DNA of 64,000 nucleotides from Vitellaria paradoxa (Eukaryota; Streptophyta; Magnoliopsida; Ericales; Sapotaceae): contig CM034233.1 of the NCBI GenBank assembly GCA_019916065.1, positions 14,487,009-14,551,008 of the forward strand, written 5' to 3'. Positions 1 through 10,944 of this stretch are shown one piece after another (within the stretch, counting starts at the first letter, position 1; each line of letters opens with the position of its first letter). Made by a program: the position numbers and the translations under genes. Under the pieces are notes generated by a model, which saw only the letters and a program-made list of their open reading frames with translations, ran no database searches and was not told the origin of the DNA.

Positions 1-851
1 CTTCAGCCATTGCAGAGGACCCGACTAAATAAGGACAAAGCTGTGGAGGAGTACAGCCATATAAACCTTCAAAAGGTGTCATACCAATAGATCGATGGTA
101 GGTGGTATGATACCAATATTCAGCCCACGCTAAAAACTGTTCCCACCGACGAGGATAATCTTGAACGAAGCAACGAAGATATTGCTCCAAACAACGGTTA
201 ACCACCTTAATTTGTCCATCAGTTTCAGAATGATAAGCTGAACTGATTTTCAATGAAGTGTCCTGTAGCTTAAATAATTCACGCCAAAACAAACTCATAA
301 AAAGTCGGTCACGATCACTTACAATGGACTCAGGCACTCCATGTAGGCACTCCATGTAGTCGCACAATTCCTCGTACAAAGATCTCTGCAACTCTTTTAG
401 CTGTAAATGGATTGGCGAGAGCTATGAAGTGAGCATACTTGGTAAACCTATCAACAACAACCATGATGGAATCGAAGCCTGCAGATCTCGGTAAACCTTC
501 GACGAAATCCATCGAAATGTCCGCCCACACTATGTTAGGAATTGGTAGTGGGGCAAGTAAACCTGCTAGGTTTTGTGTGTCAACCTTGGCACGTTGGCAC
601 ACTTCACACTGCTGCACATATTGTTTAACTGCAGAACACATTCCGTCGCAACGGAACACTTGACCCAATAGTCTATAAGTGCGTAAGACCCCTGAATGAC
701 CTCCTATTGGTGTGTCATGAAACTCTCTCAACAAACTATGGCGTAATGCATCATCATTAGGTACCAATACACGGTTACGAAACAGCACACATCCATCTCG
801 TAATTCATACTCATCAACTCCCATTGGGTTAGCTCGCAACTGGTCCACCAA
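1..851 (-). pseudogene. Ty3/gypsy integrase, frameshifted
   Basis: The N-terminal zinc-binding part is visible (HDTPIGGHSG, then CEVCQRAK), followed by the start of the catalytic core (WADISMDFVEGLP; VVVDRFTKYAHF). Integrase inserts the cDNA into host DNA. The frame stops at 330 because of a 13-bp tandem duplication at 332-357. Past it the integrase continues in another frame to base 1, with recognisable core (SIVSDRDRLF) and C-terminal motifs (DGQIKVVNRCLEQYLR). The first 329 bases are therefore still integrase coding sequence. No chromodomain can be judged because the window ends. Confidence 0.9.
332..357. repeat. 13-bp perfect tandem duplication in integrase
   Basis: The 13-mer aggcactccatgt occurs twice in direct succession (332-344 and 345-357). 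It shifts the integrase frame and gives a stop a few codons later. It looks like a repair or slippage product after insertion of the element. Confidence 0.95.
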
Positions 852-869
852 ATTTTTTAAACTAGGATC

Positions 870-1622
870 TTATAATGTGGCATCACGAATAGCAGACCAC
901 GCAGCCCAAAGAGGACCCGTAATAGCTAACAATTTTGCAGGTTCCACCTCCTCATAAGACACATTTGTAACAGTGTTGTGACCATTCCTCCTAGACAGGG
1001 CATCTGCAGCACTATTTTCCTTACCTGCGCGGTAAACAATGGAATAATCATATCCAAGAAGTTTGGCAATCCACTTCTGTTGTTCTGGGGTGGTAATGCG
1101 TTGCTCCAACAAATGACGCAAACTGTTTTGGTCAGTAAGAATGGTGAAATGTCTGCCCAACAAGTAAGTTCTCCAAGTGTGAATGGCTTCCAAAATTGCT
1201 AGCATCTCCTTAGCATAAGTTGACCATCCTAACTTTGACACTCCAATCATTTTGCTCATAAAAGCAATGGGCCTGCCCTTTTAGGACAAAACAGCCCCAA
1301 TGCCCTCCCCCGAAGCATCTGTCTCAATAACAAGCTCATCAGAAAGATCAAGAAGTATTAAAATAGGAGTCGTAGTTACCGCATGTTTCAATGCAAAGAA
1401 AGCTGCTGTTGCTTCTTCAGTCCACACAAATTTTTCCCCTTTTAACAACTGAGTTAACGGCCGTGCAATGATAACATATCCCTTCACAAATTTACGATAG
1501 TGCCCGGTTAACCGCAAAAATCCACGTAGAGCTTTAACATTCTTTGGCATTGGCCACTGAACTATAGCTGTAATTTTGGATGGATCCACCCTTACTCCTT
1601 CACCTGATATAATGTGACCCAA
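870..1622 (-). pseudogene. Ty3/gypsy reverse transcriptase C-terminal part and RNase H, with an internal stop
   Basis: The part at 1281-1622 carries the RT thumb/connection ([18 protein letters not shown]) and the start of RNase H ([17 protein letters not shown]). After a TAA at 1281-1283 the same frame continues at 870-1259 with the rest of RNase H (YAKEMLAILEAIHTWRTYL; FTILTDQNSL) and the linker to integrase (RAGKENSAADALSRR). RNase H removes the RNA template during reverse transcription. The stop sits where a glutamine is usual, so CAA to TAA is the likely change. This copy cannot make an intact enzyme. Confidence 0.9.
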
Positions 1623-1637
1623 GTAATCAACCTCCTT

Positions 1638-2066
1638 TCAGGCAAACAAGCATTTGGAAGGCTTGATATAGAACGAGTGTTCCAATAAAACAGTCAAAGT
1701 TGTCCGCAAATGGAAAAGATGAGCCTCCAATGTCTTACTGTAGATGAGAATATCATCAAAAAATACTAGGATAAAGACACATAGGTGGGGTTTAAAAATT
1801 GAGTTCATGGCCACTTGGAACGTTGATGGAGCGTTATATAACCCAAACGATATGACCAAGTACTCATAATGTCCGCTATGTGTTAGAAATGCTATATTGT
1901 GCACATCTTCTGAGTGTACCTGAATTTGATGGTATCAAGCTCGTAAATCTAGCTTAGTAAAAAATTCTGCCACATATAACTCATCCAACATATCCTCAAT
2001 AATCGTTATAAGAAATCTATCTTTAATAGTTATCTCGTTTAAAGCTCGATAATCAGTGCAGAATCG
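1638..2066 (-). pseudogene. Ty3/gypsy reverse transcriptase core, with several stops
   Basis: The open part at 1638-1904 has the RT palm, with the catalytic FFDD motif in VFFDDILIYSK (residues 48-51) and ISFGLYNAPSTFQ upstream. The stretch 1905-2066 also reads as RT in the same frame ([14 protein letters not shown]) but with TGA stops, one where a conserved glycine is expected and one where TRP is expected after KKKDGT. A further TGA at 1638-1640 precedes KEVDYLGH. The stops are mostly of C-to-T type. Confidence 0.9.
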
Positions 2067-2984
2067 TCACGTCCCATCTTTCTTTTTAACTAAGAGCATT
2101 GGCGATGGAAAAAGGCTAGTATTGGGTTGAATTAAACTGGTACTCAACATCTCTGTCACTTGACGTTCAATCTCCATCTTTTGGAAATGGGCATATCGGT
2201 ATGAAGCCACATTGACGGGCATTGACTCATCTTTTAGACGAATTCTATGATCAAAGGCTCTAGATGGAGGTAGCTCGGACGGTTCTTCTATCACGTATCG
2301 AAATTTAGCCAAGATATCTTGAACCTCCTCAGGTATTCCTTCCATACCTGCATCTTGTTGGTTTGAGGCGGCAGCTGCGGTCAGGACAAATAACTCAGCT
2401 CCTCCATGCCATTCATCCGCTATTGCATTAGTTTCTACAGCTACAGATGGTTCCATGTGTTCGGCGGTTATAGCATAAGGTCTTCCCCCAAAAGAAAATT
2501 CCATAGACATGGTATTGTAATCGAAAACAATTCGACCCAAGCCCTGTAACCACTGAACTTCAAGCACAACATCCATTCTCGTGATAGGTAATGAGAACAA
2601 TGTAGTAATAAAAGGGAAACCTTGGATCAACATACTCACATTGTCATACCTCTCGTTACACGGTAGTCGATCTCCATTAGCGACCAGGGCTTCAAAGGGT
2701 GATATGGTAGTCATCACTAGTTTCAGCCTTGCAGCAACATCCTTACGAATAAAATTATGTGTCGATCCAGTATCAATAAGAATGTGAACCACTTGACCAT
2801 TCACAGTTCTTTTTACCCTCATAGTGTGTGACCCCGAACCCCCTGATAGGGCGTGTAGGGATATTTGCAGATCAACCACCTCCTCTGTCCCCTGGACTTC
2901 CTCCACTATATCCTCAAATTTTGCTTCCTGAGACTCCCCTTCAATCAAGAAAGCCTGTGCCCCCTGACAACGATGCGCAGGCAC
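2067..2984 (-). pseudogene. Ty3/gypsy aspartic protease and RT N-terminus
   Basis: A 305-codon stretch. The retroviral-type aspartic protease active site DTGSTHNFI is at about residues 71-79, inside VVHILIDTGS. The C-terminal third is the RT entry region (HRIRLKDESMPVNVASYRY; PSPMLLVKKKDGT). The protease cuts the polyprotein. The N-terminus (MPAHRCQGAQAFLIEG) corresponds to the end of the gag zinc-knuckle region, which shows that the CACTA element landed in the middle of gag-pol and not between genes. Confidence 0.92.
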
Positions 2985-3019
2985 GAATTTTTCGTTATTG
3001 TAACGTACACTACTAGAAA

Positions 3020-3510
3020 AAGGCTGATTATCAACTGCAAAATCAGTTAGTAGTAAGCCAAATTCGGTTAGTAATCATGGATTACCAACTGATTATCAAC
3101 CGATTTTGGTTGGTGGCAAAAACCCTAGTTGGTAATGTTTATTAATCAAAATTTTTAAGGTCGGTTGGTAATTACCAACTGAATTTCGGTTAGTAAATTA
3201 AATAAATCTGTTGGTAATTTCTTATTGGTATGAAATTAAGTTTCAAAATTTTGGTTGGTAATTACCAACTGAAGTTGTTATTGCCAACTGATTTTTCAGT
3301 TAGTAATTGCCAACTGATTTGTTAGTTGGTATTGTTTAACTTTTGGTTGGTAATTTGTTATTGAATATTAAATTGATATTTCATAATATACCAACCGAAA
3401 TTTACTTTGTAGCAACCGATATTGTTAGTTGGTATTTTGCCCACCGAAATGTTAGTTGGTAATATACCAACCGAAATGTACTTGGTAATTACCAACTGCT
3501 AAAAAAATAA
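3020..3510. repeat. Left subterminal repeat zone of the CACTA element
   Basis: Many copies of TTGGTAATTACCAACTG-like and GGTTGGTA/ACCAACCGA motifs, direct and inverted. In characterised CACTA elements such motifs bind the TnpA-type protein. Confidence 0.85.
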
Positions 3511-4433
3511 AAATTCAAATGTGGCGCCACGTGGCATCATTTGCTGACATGTCATCATGGCACATGGCAACTTGTGTTATACCATGTGTCGACCTACGAT
3601 TGCACACCACATGTTAAATCTATATTTTGAGATTTTGATTGTTGTTGCTGAGATTCGAACTCGTGCCATTTCTTTAGAAGTTCATGTGGTTGGCCACTAG
3701 GCCAAACTATTATTTGTATATATATTTTACACTTTTTTGTATATATATTTAACTTTTTTGTTATAATTTTTTAACACTTTTCCTAACTAATTGGTTGCAA
3801 GAAGTGCCCCTTTATAGACTAATTAGTTAGCAAAAGTGATAAAAAAAATATTATTTTTATTTAATTATTTTAACTTTTGTTTCAATAATTTGAAATCATA
3901 AACAATACATGAAACTATATAGATATTTAGTAAATAATTTATGAATAACTATTATATTTAACTAAAAATAATTTTAAATTTTTTTTATTTTCCTCCAATT
4001 CGTATGTGTAACACATATTTAATACATATCTTTAATTTAGTTATATCATGGCTCACTATATATATATTTTTCTTCATTTTATATATATATTCTTAAAAAT
4101 AATTTGGTCGCATTTAGTTTTAGTTTTAGAAAATTATTTTTAAAAAGAAAAATTTTTGAAAACTATTTTAAGAATTTATTTCTAATAAAAAAAATATTTT
4201 AGGTGACTATATTTGGAAATAAGTTCTAAAAAGATAAATAAATGAAATTACTTAAAATTAATAAATAATATTCGCTATTTTTATTTTTTAATTTAAAATA
4301 ATGTTACTTTAATATAATTAATATTAAATTACACTAAACAATTATTCTAAATTTTATTAATTTTTCTAACTTTTATTATATTTTCACACTAATTTTTATT
4401 TTTATTTTTTTTAAACCAAGCACCACACATTTA

Positions 4434-5262
4434 GGTGGTGTTTAGTTGGCAAAATTAACTAAAATTTACAAACAAATTTTTTTTGACCTTTTTCTTTTGG
4501 CAAATAATTTTTTTTTATAATTAAGATAACGTTTAGTCAAAAAAACTAGTCACTTACCTTTTTAACTTTTTTTCTTAAATTATTAAAATTATTTTTTTGT
4601 TTTAAAAATTGTTTAGGCTTTAAAAGGGTAAAAATATTAAATTAACAGAAAATTAAAATGTTAATATTTTAGTAACTAGTTAGTATTAATTAAAAAAATA
4701 ACTTTTTTCTTGTTCTTGTCTAAATTTTGTTACATATCACTTATACACTGGGTTTTCTTTCGATTTTTAAGCTTTACTACCTTAAGCTCTTAGGTTCGAT
4801 AATTTTATATAAATTAACTTAATTATTAAATTAAATAAATTAATTATGATATTTATTTCAGATAATTTAGCAATAATTAATTATTAAATTAAATTAATTA
4901 ATTTAATTTTATTATTTATTAAAAATAATATTTATTTATTTATTTATTTAATTTTTTGAATTTAATTATATTATTTATTAGAATAACTTACTTTAAAAAA
5001 ATATTTGAATAAAATAATTTATTTTTATTTAATGTTACAAAAATAGACAAAGTTTTAAAATTGACAAAATATTGGCAACAGAAAAGAAAACCAGAGTAAA
5101 AACACCTTTTTTCTGTTTACGTTTTTCTGTTTTTGTTTTCATTTTTTTTTGGTAAATAAAAAAACGTAAATAGGTTTATCAAACATGTTTTTGTAGCGAG
5201 TTTACAAAATATTGAAAATATAAACAGAAAAATAGAAAATGGAAATGTTACCAAACGGGACC
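4434..5262. mobile_element. Candidate PIF/Harbinger-like element nested in the CACTA element
   Basis: The ends read GGTGGTGTTTAGTTGGC and (reverse complement of the right end) GGTCCCGTTTGGTAAC. Both are flanked by TTA (4431-4433 and 5263-5265), the usual PIF/Harbinger target. The inverted repeat match is only moderate and the interior is AT-rich without a coding frame, so this could also be chance. Confidence 0.45.
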
Positions 5263-5799
5263 TTACTAACTTAGGTATTTACACACGAATTCTTACAGCA
5301 AAAAAATATATACAGGGAAAAAGATTAAAAAAATGGAAGTAAATTTTAGAATCCATAAACGATTTGATTATCTAAACTTGTCCGATTTTAAAAATCATAT
5401 ACCCTAAACCCTGTGTCTTAAACAATTATAATCCTAACATGCATTTATCACTAATTCATTAATATGAAAATTTAATATTACCAATATAAATTGTATAAAA
5501 TCTTTTCCTCCTAGTCAATTAAATTATATGCAATATGCATGAACCATACATATAATATATATATATATATAAACACCGAACCCAATATGTATGAACTATA
5601 CCATGTTATCAAAAAACGCATGAATTTACTTATCTAAAGGCTGTATCACATGAACCAAATAAATCATGAAACAATTTCATGCCATATATAAATATATATA
5701 ATTAATTACAAATATTTCTTAATATAAAATTAATTATAAAAATATTGAAATTAGAAATTTCTTTTTTTTTTTTAATGTTCAATGCAAATTGTAAAATTT

Positions 5800-6830
5800 T
5801 TGGTTGGTAATTAGTTGATAATTAGTTGGTAATTTGGTTGGTAAAAATATTTTCTCGCCCTATTACCAAGCAAATACCAACCGATGACATTATCAACCAA
5901 ACCATTCCGTCGGTAAGTACGTTGGTAAAATATTTTCTCATTGGATTACCAACTGATTACCAACCGATTATATTACTAGCCGATAAGCTCAGTCGTTAAT
6001 TTGGTTGGTAAATATATTCTTGCTAGATTACTAATTGATTACCAACGGAATATATTATTCTGTTGGTATATATATTCCCAATAGATTCCTAACCGAAAAA
6101 TCCAGTTGGTATTTTGGTTATTACACTTTTTCTGCTTGATTACCAATGGATTACCACTAGATTACCAATCGACTACATTACCAACCACTAAAGGCCGTGG
6201 TTAATACAGTTGGTAAATATATTTACACTTCATTACCAATGGATTACCAACCGATAACCAACCAAATAAATTAATAAAGGATACTATTGGTTGATAATTG
6301 GGTTGTTAAATATATTCTCGATACATTGCTATCGAATTACGAATGGAATACCAACTAAATACTAACTAAATAAATTACCAACTAACCTACAAGTTGGCAA
6401 TGCAGTTAGTATTAGTTTGCCCATCAGGTGATTACATGACCAGCCGAACATTGCGGTTGGTAATACGGTTGGTAATAACTTAACCATCAAATTACCAACC
6501 GAAGAACCAACCGAAATATCTAACAACTACACTATTCAGTGGGTAATCCATTGGTAATTTGGTGGGAAAAATCTTCCCGCCAGATTACCAACTGAAATAT
6601 GTATCAACCAGTTGTAAGTAGTTGATAATCGGTTGGTAAAAAGTTTCCCGCCAATGTAACAACTGATTACCAACCGATTACCAACCGAAAATTTAGCAAC
6701 CGAATTGGATCAGTCAGTAAGGAGTTGATAATTATCTAAATTTTAGCAATTTTTACATCGGTTGGTAATGTGTTAGTAATCAGTTGGTATTTACCAACCG
6801 ATTATATTCAGTTGGTAATTAACTTTTTTC
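5800..6830. repeat. Right subterminal repeat zone of the CACTA element
   Basis: About 1 kb dominated by TTGGTAA, ACCAACCGA and TACCAACTGA motifs in both orientations. It is about twice as long as the left zone. Confidence 0.85.
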
Positions 6831-6838
6831 TAGTGGTA

Positions 6839-7816
6839 AATTCTTCTTGCTCCGAGCCTTCATCTCCTCAAACGTGAGTCGCTTAGGAACCCCCGCTGGT
6901 AGTGGTCGCTGACCCGTAGCTACTGATCCCGTTGTTGTCCCAGTCGATGTGCGGTTGACAATTGTAGATCGTGGAGCAAATTTCTTACTTTGTTGATTCT
7001 TTTCGTCTACTTGAGTTGCTAGTGCAATCGCCTCTGTTAGTTTGCGAGGACGAAACAGACGCACATCTAACAAAATATCATCCTTCAAACCGCCTAGAAA
7101 AGTGCCCAATAATTCCTTCGACGACCATTTAGAAACTCTGGTAGAAAGCCTCTCAAATTCGTGTAAGTAATCGTGAAATAACCCAGTTTGCTTGAGCTTG
7201 CTCAACGACTCATCATCGTCTTCAAAATCTGATGGCCCAAAGCGCTTTAAGATCCCTTGCTCAAATCTATGCCATGTAATTTCTCGCCCACGTTGCCTGT
7301 GCGAAAACCAATGCCACCATTGGTTCGCCTCGCCCTCCAAATGGAATGACGCCAACATTATCTTCTTTTTCCCTTGAACCTCATTCACAGTGAAGTATTG
7401 TCTCACTTGATCCAACCAAACAACCCCGTTGTCACCAGAAAATTTAGGAAAATCAATTTTAAATTTATCCCTTTTGGTACGAACCCAATCACTCCCTTTT
7501 TCCTTTACCGTGTGGGCTACCCGTAAAAGTTTGCGAACCATCACTATCATGGCCATCTGAGGCGCTTTTCTCTGTCTCAAACATTGAACTCTCAAACCCG
7601 GATTCGAAAGAAGAAGAATTATAGCCACGACGTTTAGAGTGATTATCTTTGTATCGCCGCCGTTGACGTTCGTTGGAACCTTGAGACTACGCCTCCACTA
7701 GGGTTTGAATGACAACTTGATTAGCAGCCAGTCCAGCTTGCATCTATTCTATGGAAAGTTGACATCCTTTGCATTGATTCCTCAATCTGTTCAAATCACT
7801 CACGATTAGTCATTGT
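6839..7816 (-). pseudogene. Ty3/gypsy gag (retrotransposon gag domain), frameshifted near its start
   Basis: The well-preserved part (below about 7540) holds the retrotransposon gag domain: FKIDFPKFSGDNGVVWLDQV, then EGEANQWWHWF and LHEFERLSTRVSKW. Gag forms the virus-like particle. The open frame starts at 7628 in a different frame for its first ~40 residues. The probable original start is near 7816 (ATG ACT AAT CGT), with an early TGA, so a frameshift separates the N-terminus from the domain. The frame leaves gag proper at the CACTA boundary (6838). Confidence 0.88.
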
Positions 7817-7854
7817 ACAATTGCACTTGTAGATCTGAATATCCAAGAACGAAT

Positions 7855-7867
7855 GACTCGGATACCA
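7855..7867 (-). other. Primer binding site, initiator-Met tRNA type
   Basis: On the minus strand TGGTATCCGAGTC lies 2 nt inside the LTR end. It matches the standard plant iMet site TGGTATCAGAGCC at 11 of 13 positions. Confidence 0.8.
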
Positions 7868-7869
7868 AT

Positions 7870-8202
7870 TGATGAAACTCAACTAATATATTAGGTATTG
7901 ATTCAAGGAAGCTTAAATCAATATCGAAAAAAAAGTCCTTCCTCACGTTGCATAGAGACTAAATTTCTATCTCATGGTGATAGATGACCAACGGCGGCTG
8001 AAGCCAATTATTTTCCTCCCTCCACAAATGGGGCTTACACATTATTTAAATACCCTATAGCCTTAACAAATAAATGAACGAACCAATAGAAATAAAGGAA
8101 AAATAAAATAAAATAAATCACACTGACACCACTTGAACGTTGTGAAGCTGATATCCCTCGAGCCTACTACTTAGGCAACCCACTCTAGCACTCCTTCTAA
8201 CA
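7870..8202 (-). repeat. 5' LTR of the minus-strand Ty3/gypsy element, about 333 bp
   Basis: On the minus strand it begins TGTTAGAAGG at 8202 and ends TTTCATCA at 7870, just before the primer site. A TATTTAAATA motif lies near 8045-8054 in the right place for a promoter. The partner LTR is outside the window, so the ends rest on the TG...CA rule and the primer site alone. Confidence 0.75.
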
Positions 8203-9102
8203 CTGGTTTTATCATATTAATTCAACAATGCATGATATGTATATATATATATGATCAGCTATTGAATTATGCATGTTTGGCAAATCTGTTTAACATGTAC
8301 AAAGAATCAACTAAATTAATTAAAGTTTTTGAGAAAAATGCAAAATTGTACTCAAATTAAGTAGTGATAACAGCCTTCTGTTTCCTCCCTATCTCACATT
8401 TACTTTTTCCCAAGCTCAAGCTTAGAACCATGGGCGGAAATAGTTGGTCAGCGTTTGTCAATATAAAAAAAATAATCAGCCAATTTTCTAGGTGTAAAAA
8501 ATAATCATTTTAATCTTCTTCTTACACAAAACACCTTATCACAAAAGACAATAATGTCAACTAATAAATTTCAAATGTAGCTAACTTTTTCTTACATAAT
8601 AAATGCACAAAAAAAAGAACTAAAAAAAAGCCCAATTTTTTTTCTTTCAAAATTAATCAAGCTTATTCTACGTTTACTTTTTCCCAAACTCATACTCATG
8701 AATAGCCTAAAAATGTGTTTAATTCTCTTGTTAAAAATGCATAATTAATTATCCACTTCCCAAATCCAGCATGACAAAAATTTCTACTTAGAAAAAAGGC
8801 ACACAATGTCTTAAACGCCTGCATTACAGAGACTTGACATGTTATGTGGTCTTGTGTACCAAAGGTATCAAAATGACACAATGTGTTAACCATCTGTATT
8901 CTGAAAACTTTATAACGTATTGTGTGATCTTGTGTCCCAAAGGTATCACAATGCGGAGGTTCCTCTCTCTCTCTCTCTCTCTAATTAATTCTCAAATTTC
9001 ATACCTTTTTTTTTTTTTTTCACTATAAACAAAGTATGCTATGTATATAGGTATAATTTAATCATAAAAAGGTTTTATGTGTACACGCACGCAAAAAAGG
9101 AA

Positions 9103-9136
<34 letters not shown>

Positions 9137-9980
9137 AAAGGCCTGGACAAACGAATCTGCATTATCCATTTACAAAGATGGTAATTAGCATGCACGAGAA
9201 GAAGCGCAATTAACGTGAAGTAATTTGTGGCCACCTTATAGCTGCGAAAGATTCTTGACATTTGTAGGCCACCTAATTACAGCACCAAAAGATATTTTTT
9301 TGTAAGTAAATAAGAAAATTTGGATTGATAAGAGAGTAAATTACGTGATTGATACAGGAGACATACCCTCGATATATAAAAGAATTAAATATGATGTCGA
9401 CTATTATTTATACAAAAGAGATGGATCTCCTAAATATTAGGGGTATCAATATTAACTAATGTCGATTGTATACCAGTACGTTAAATAATTTTTGTTTTGA
9501 CTTCTTACTTAATCTTCTTAATTATCCCATGCGTTGAGATTGAGAACATTTTTTTTAATTCATAAATTATACACCATGGCAGACCATGCCAATTGCCGTG
9601 CGAGATGAAAGTTGATTCACCATTGCCAATGATGTACTTGGAGATTCTTAAAGCTGCAGATCTTAGAGTTAGAGAGAGAGAGAGAGAGAATGCTAACCTA
9701 ATTTGATCGTCAAGAATAAAATAAAATGAGAAGAAACTTAAAAACAGCTGATCCCATTTTTAAACAACTCCTTAATTTCCAATTTTTATGGAATTATATG
9801 CCATGGTAATGTCTTGAACTATGCCTTGATTCAATTTCAGTTCTCTTAATTTGGTTCTAAGTTTTTTTTTTTTTTTTTAAGTTTATTGAAATTCCAACAC
9901 CTGAAATAATCACAATAACTATTTCGCAAGCTTAAAATGCAATTAATAATTAACTTGTATAATGTTTTTCCAATTTGCAG
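8203..9980. other. No gene seen: AT-rich DNA upstream of the WRKY exon
   Basis: It contains (AT)n near 9100-9126, a CT run near 8962-8981, a GA run near 9671-9689, and an imperfect duplication around 8834-8953 (cttgtgt.ccaaaggtatca twice). I looked for the WRKYGQK-encoding exon here and did not find it. The last part is probably intron of the WRKY gene. Confidence 0.7.
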
Positions 9981-10158
9981 AAGCTACTACCGGTGTACTC
10001 ATCAAGGCTGCAATGTTAAGAAGCAAGTTCAACGCCTATCTAAAGATGAAGGAATAGTGGTGACAACTTACGAAGGAATGCATTCACATCCAATTGAGAA
10101 GTCCACCGACAACTTCGAACACATTTTGAGTCAGATGCAAATTTACACTGCCTATTGA
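9981..10158 (+). CDS. WRKY transcription factor, group IIc (WRKY75-like), last exon only
   Basis: The exon encodes the second half of a WRKY domain and the C-terminus. It begins after a good acceptor (ttttccaatttgcag) inside the arginine codon before SYYRCTHQGCNVKKQV. The zinc-binding pattern is C-x4-C-x23-H-x-H, ending in EGMHSHP. The tail (KSTDNFEHILSQMQIYTAY) closely resembles WRKY75-type group IIc proteins, nuclear regulators that bind W-boxes. The intron position is the conserved one in this family. The exon is fully open and ends in TGA at 10156-10158. The WRKYGQK exon is not between 8203 and 9980, so it either lies left of the gypsy element, making a very long intron, or is lost. Confidence 0.9.
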
Positions 10159-10944
10159 GCCCGGTTATTGTAAACACAATTACTGAACACTTTGTGAGAT
10201 ATATATATATATATATATATATGTATATCTAATCTCTCAAACTAGACCTCGGTCGGAATAAAATGTACCATCAGGGGAATGCTTCTAGGACATGACGTAC
10301 AACTTATAGATGGTTTAATGAATTAATTTTTGCATTGTTTTATGTCTTTGTCTTTTATTGAATTTGTACAATTAATCAGACTGTTCTTATTTATATAAAC
10401 GGTCTTGTATAAGCATGCCTAGTTTTAATGTCAATGCTATTATGTATAAATTAAGTAGGCCTCGAGCCCTTTTGTTGTTGAAAGTTAAACGGGTCAACTC
10501 GCATTGATCATTTGTTCCCTTCCAACGAACCTCACTCTTAAATTAACATTAATCTCCAAATAATTAGTAATTGTTTGAATATGCCTAATCTTGTCATCAT
10601 TGCATCTTTTGTCATTGGAAGTAATTAAATCAAATGGGTCTAAGCTCATCCCCCAAGTCAAGCTTCCAGGTTATAAAATGCAAAGACAACTTCTAATTGC
10701 TTAAAAATTGTAGAGTGGGAGAGATTAGGTACTGAGGATGAGAGGGGCTAAATTTGACCAATTCCAACCAAAATTTTGTTGATCTAATTATTTCTCCCAT
10801 TGTCAGGAATTCTTTGTCATGTGGGTTGAATAGTAAAATTTATTGGTAAGTTTGAAAAGTTTTGCTTCGTTAAAAAGCTTGCACACAAGAATTAGCATGA
10901 CATTTTGAACTAGTAAAAAATGAGAATCCAATTATATCTATCTG
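10159..10944. other. WRKY 3' untranslated region and intergenic DNA
   Basis: There is an (AT)n run at about 10199-10222 and an AATAAA at 10257-10262, a possible poly(A) signal about 100 bases after the stop. No other gene is seen. Confidence 0.6.

Larger units (their letters stand above)
3008..6835. mobile_element. Non-autonomous CACTA (En/Spm-type) DNA transposon, 3828 bp
   Basis: The left end begins CACTACTAGAAAAAGG and the right end finishes CTTTTTTCTAGTG, whose reverse complement is CACTAGAAAAAAG. Both ends are flanked by GTA (3005-3007 and 6836-6838), the 3-bp target duplication expected for CACTA elements. The terminal zones carry dozens of short GGTTGGTAAT/ACCAACCGA-type motifs in both orientations. 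No transposase frame (TnpA/TnpD) is visible in the AT-rich interior, so mobility would depend on an enzyme from elsewhere. It interrupts the gypsy gag-pol precisely: removing it together with one GTA keeps the gypsy frame. Confidence 0.9.
1..8202 (-). mobile_element. Ty3/gypsy LTR retrotransposon, decayed, cut by the left window edge and split by a CACTA element
   Basis: On the minus strand, reading from 8202 down, one sees a 5' LTR, a Met-type primer site, gag, protease, reverse transcriptase, RNase H and integrase, the Ty3/gypsy order. The 3' LTR would lie left of base 1. The reading frame is broken by an upstream frameshift in gag, in-frame stops in RT and RNase H, and a 13-bp duplication in integrase. 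A CACTA-type transposon (3008-6835) sits between gag and protease. Gag and RT style suggest a chromovirus, but the integrase C-terminus, where a chromodomain would be, is outside the window. The element may lie in the intron of the WRKY gene whose last exon is at 9981. Confidence 0.93.

Noticed and set aside
3641..3715. tRNA-like phrase (gagattcgaactcgtgcc ... ggccactaggcca) inside the CACTA element
   Set aside because: The resemblance to a T-arm is short and no full cloverleaf with acceptor pairing could be built.
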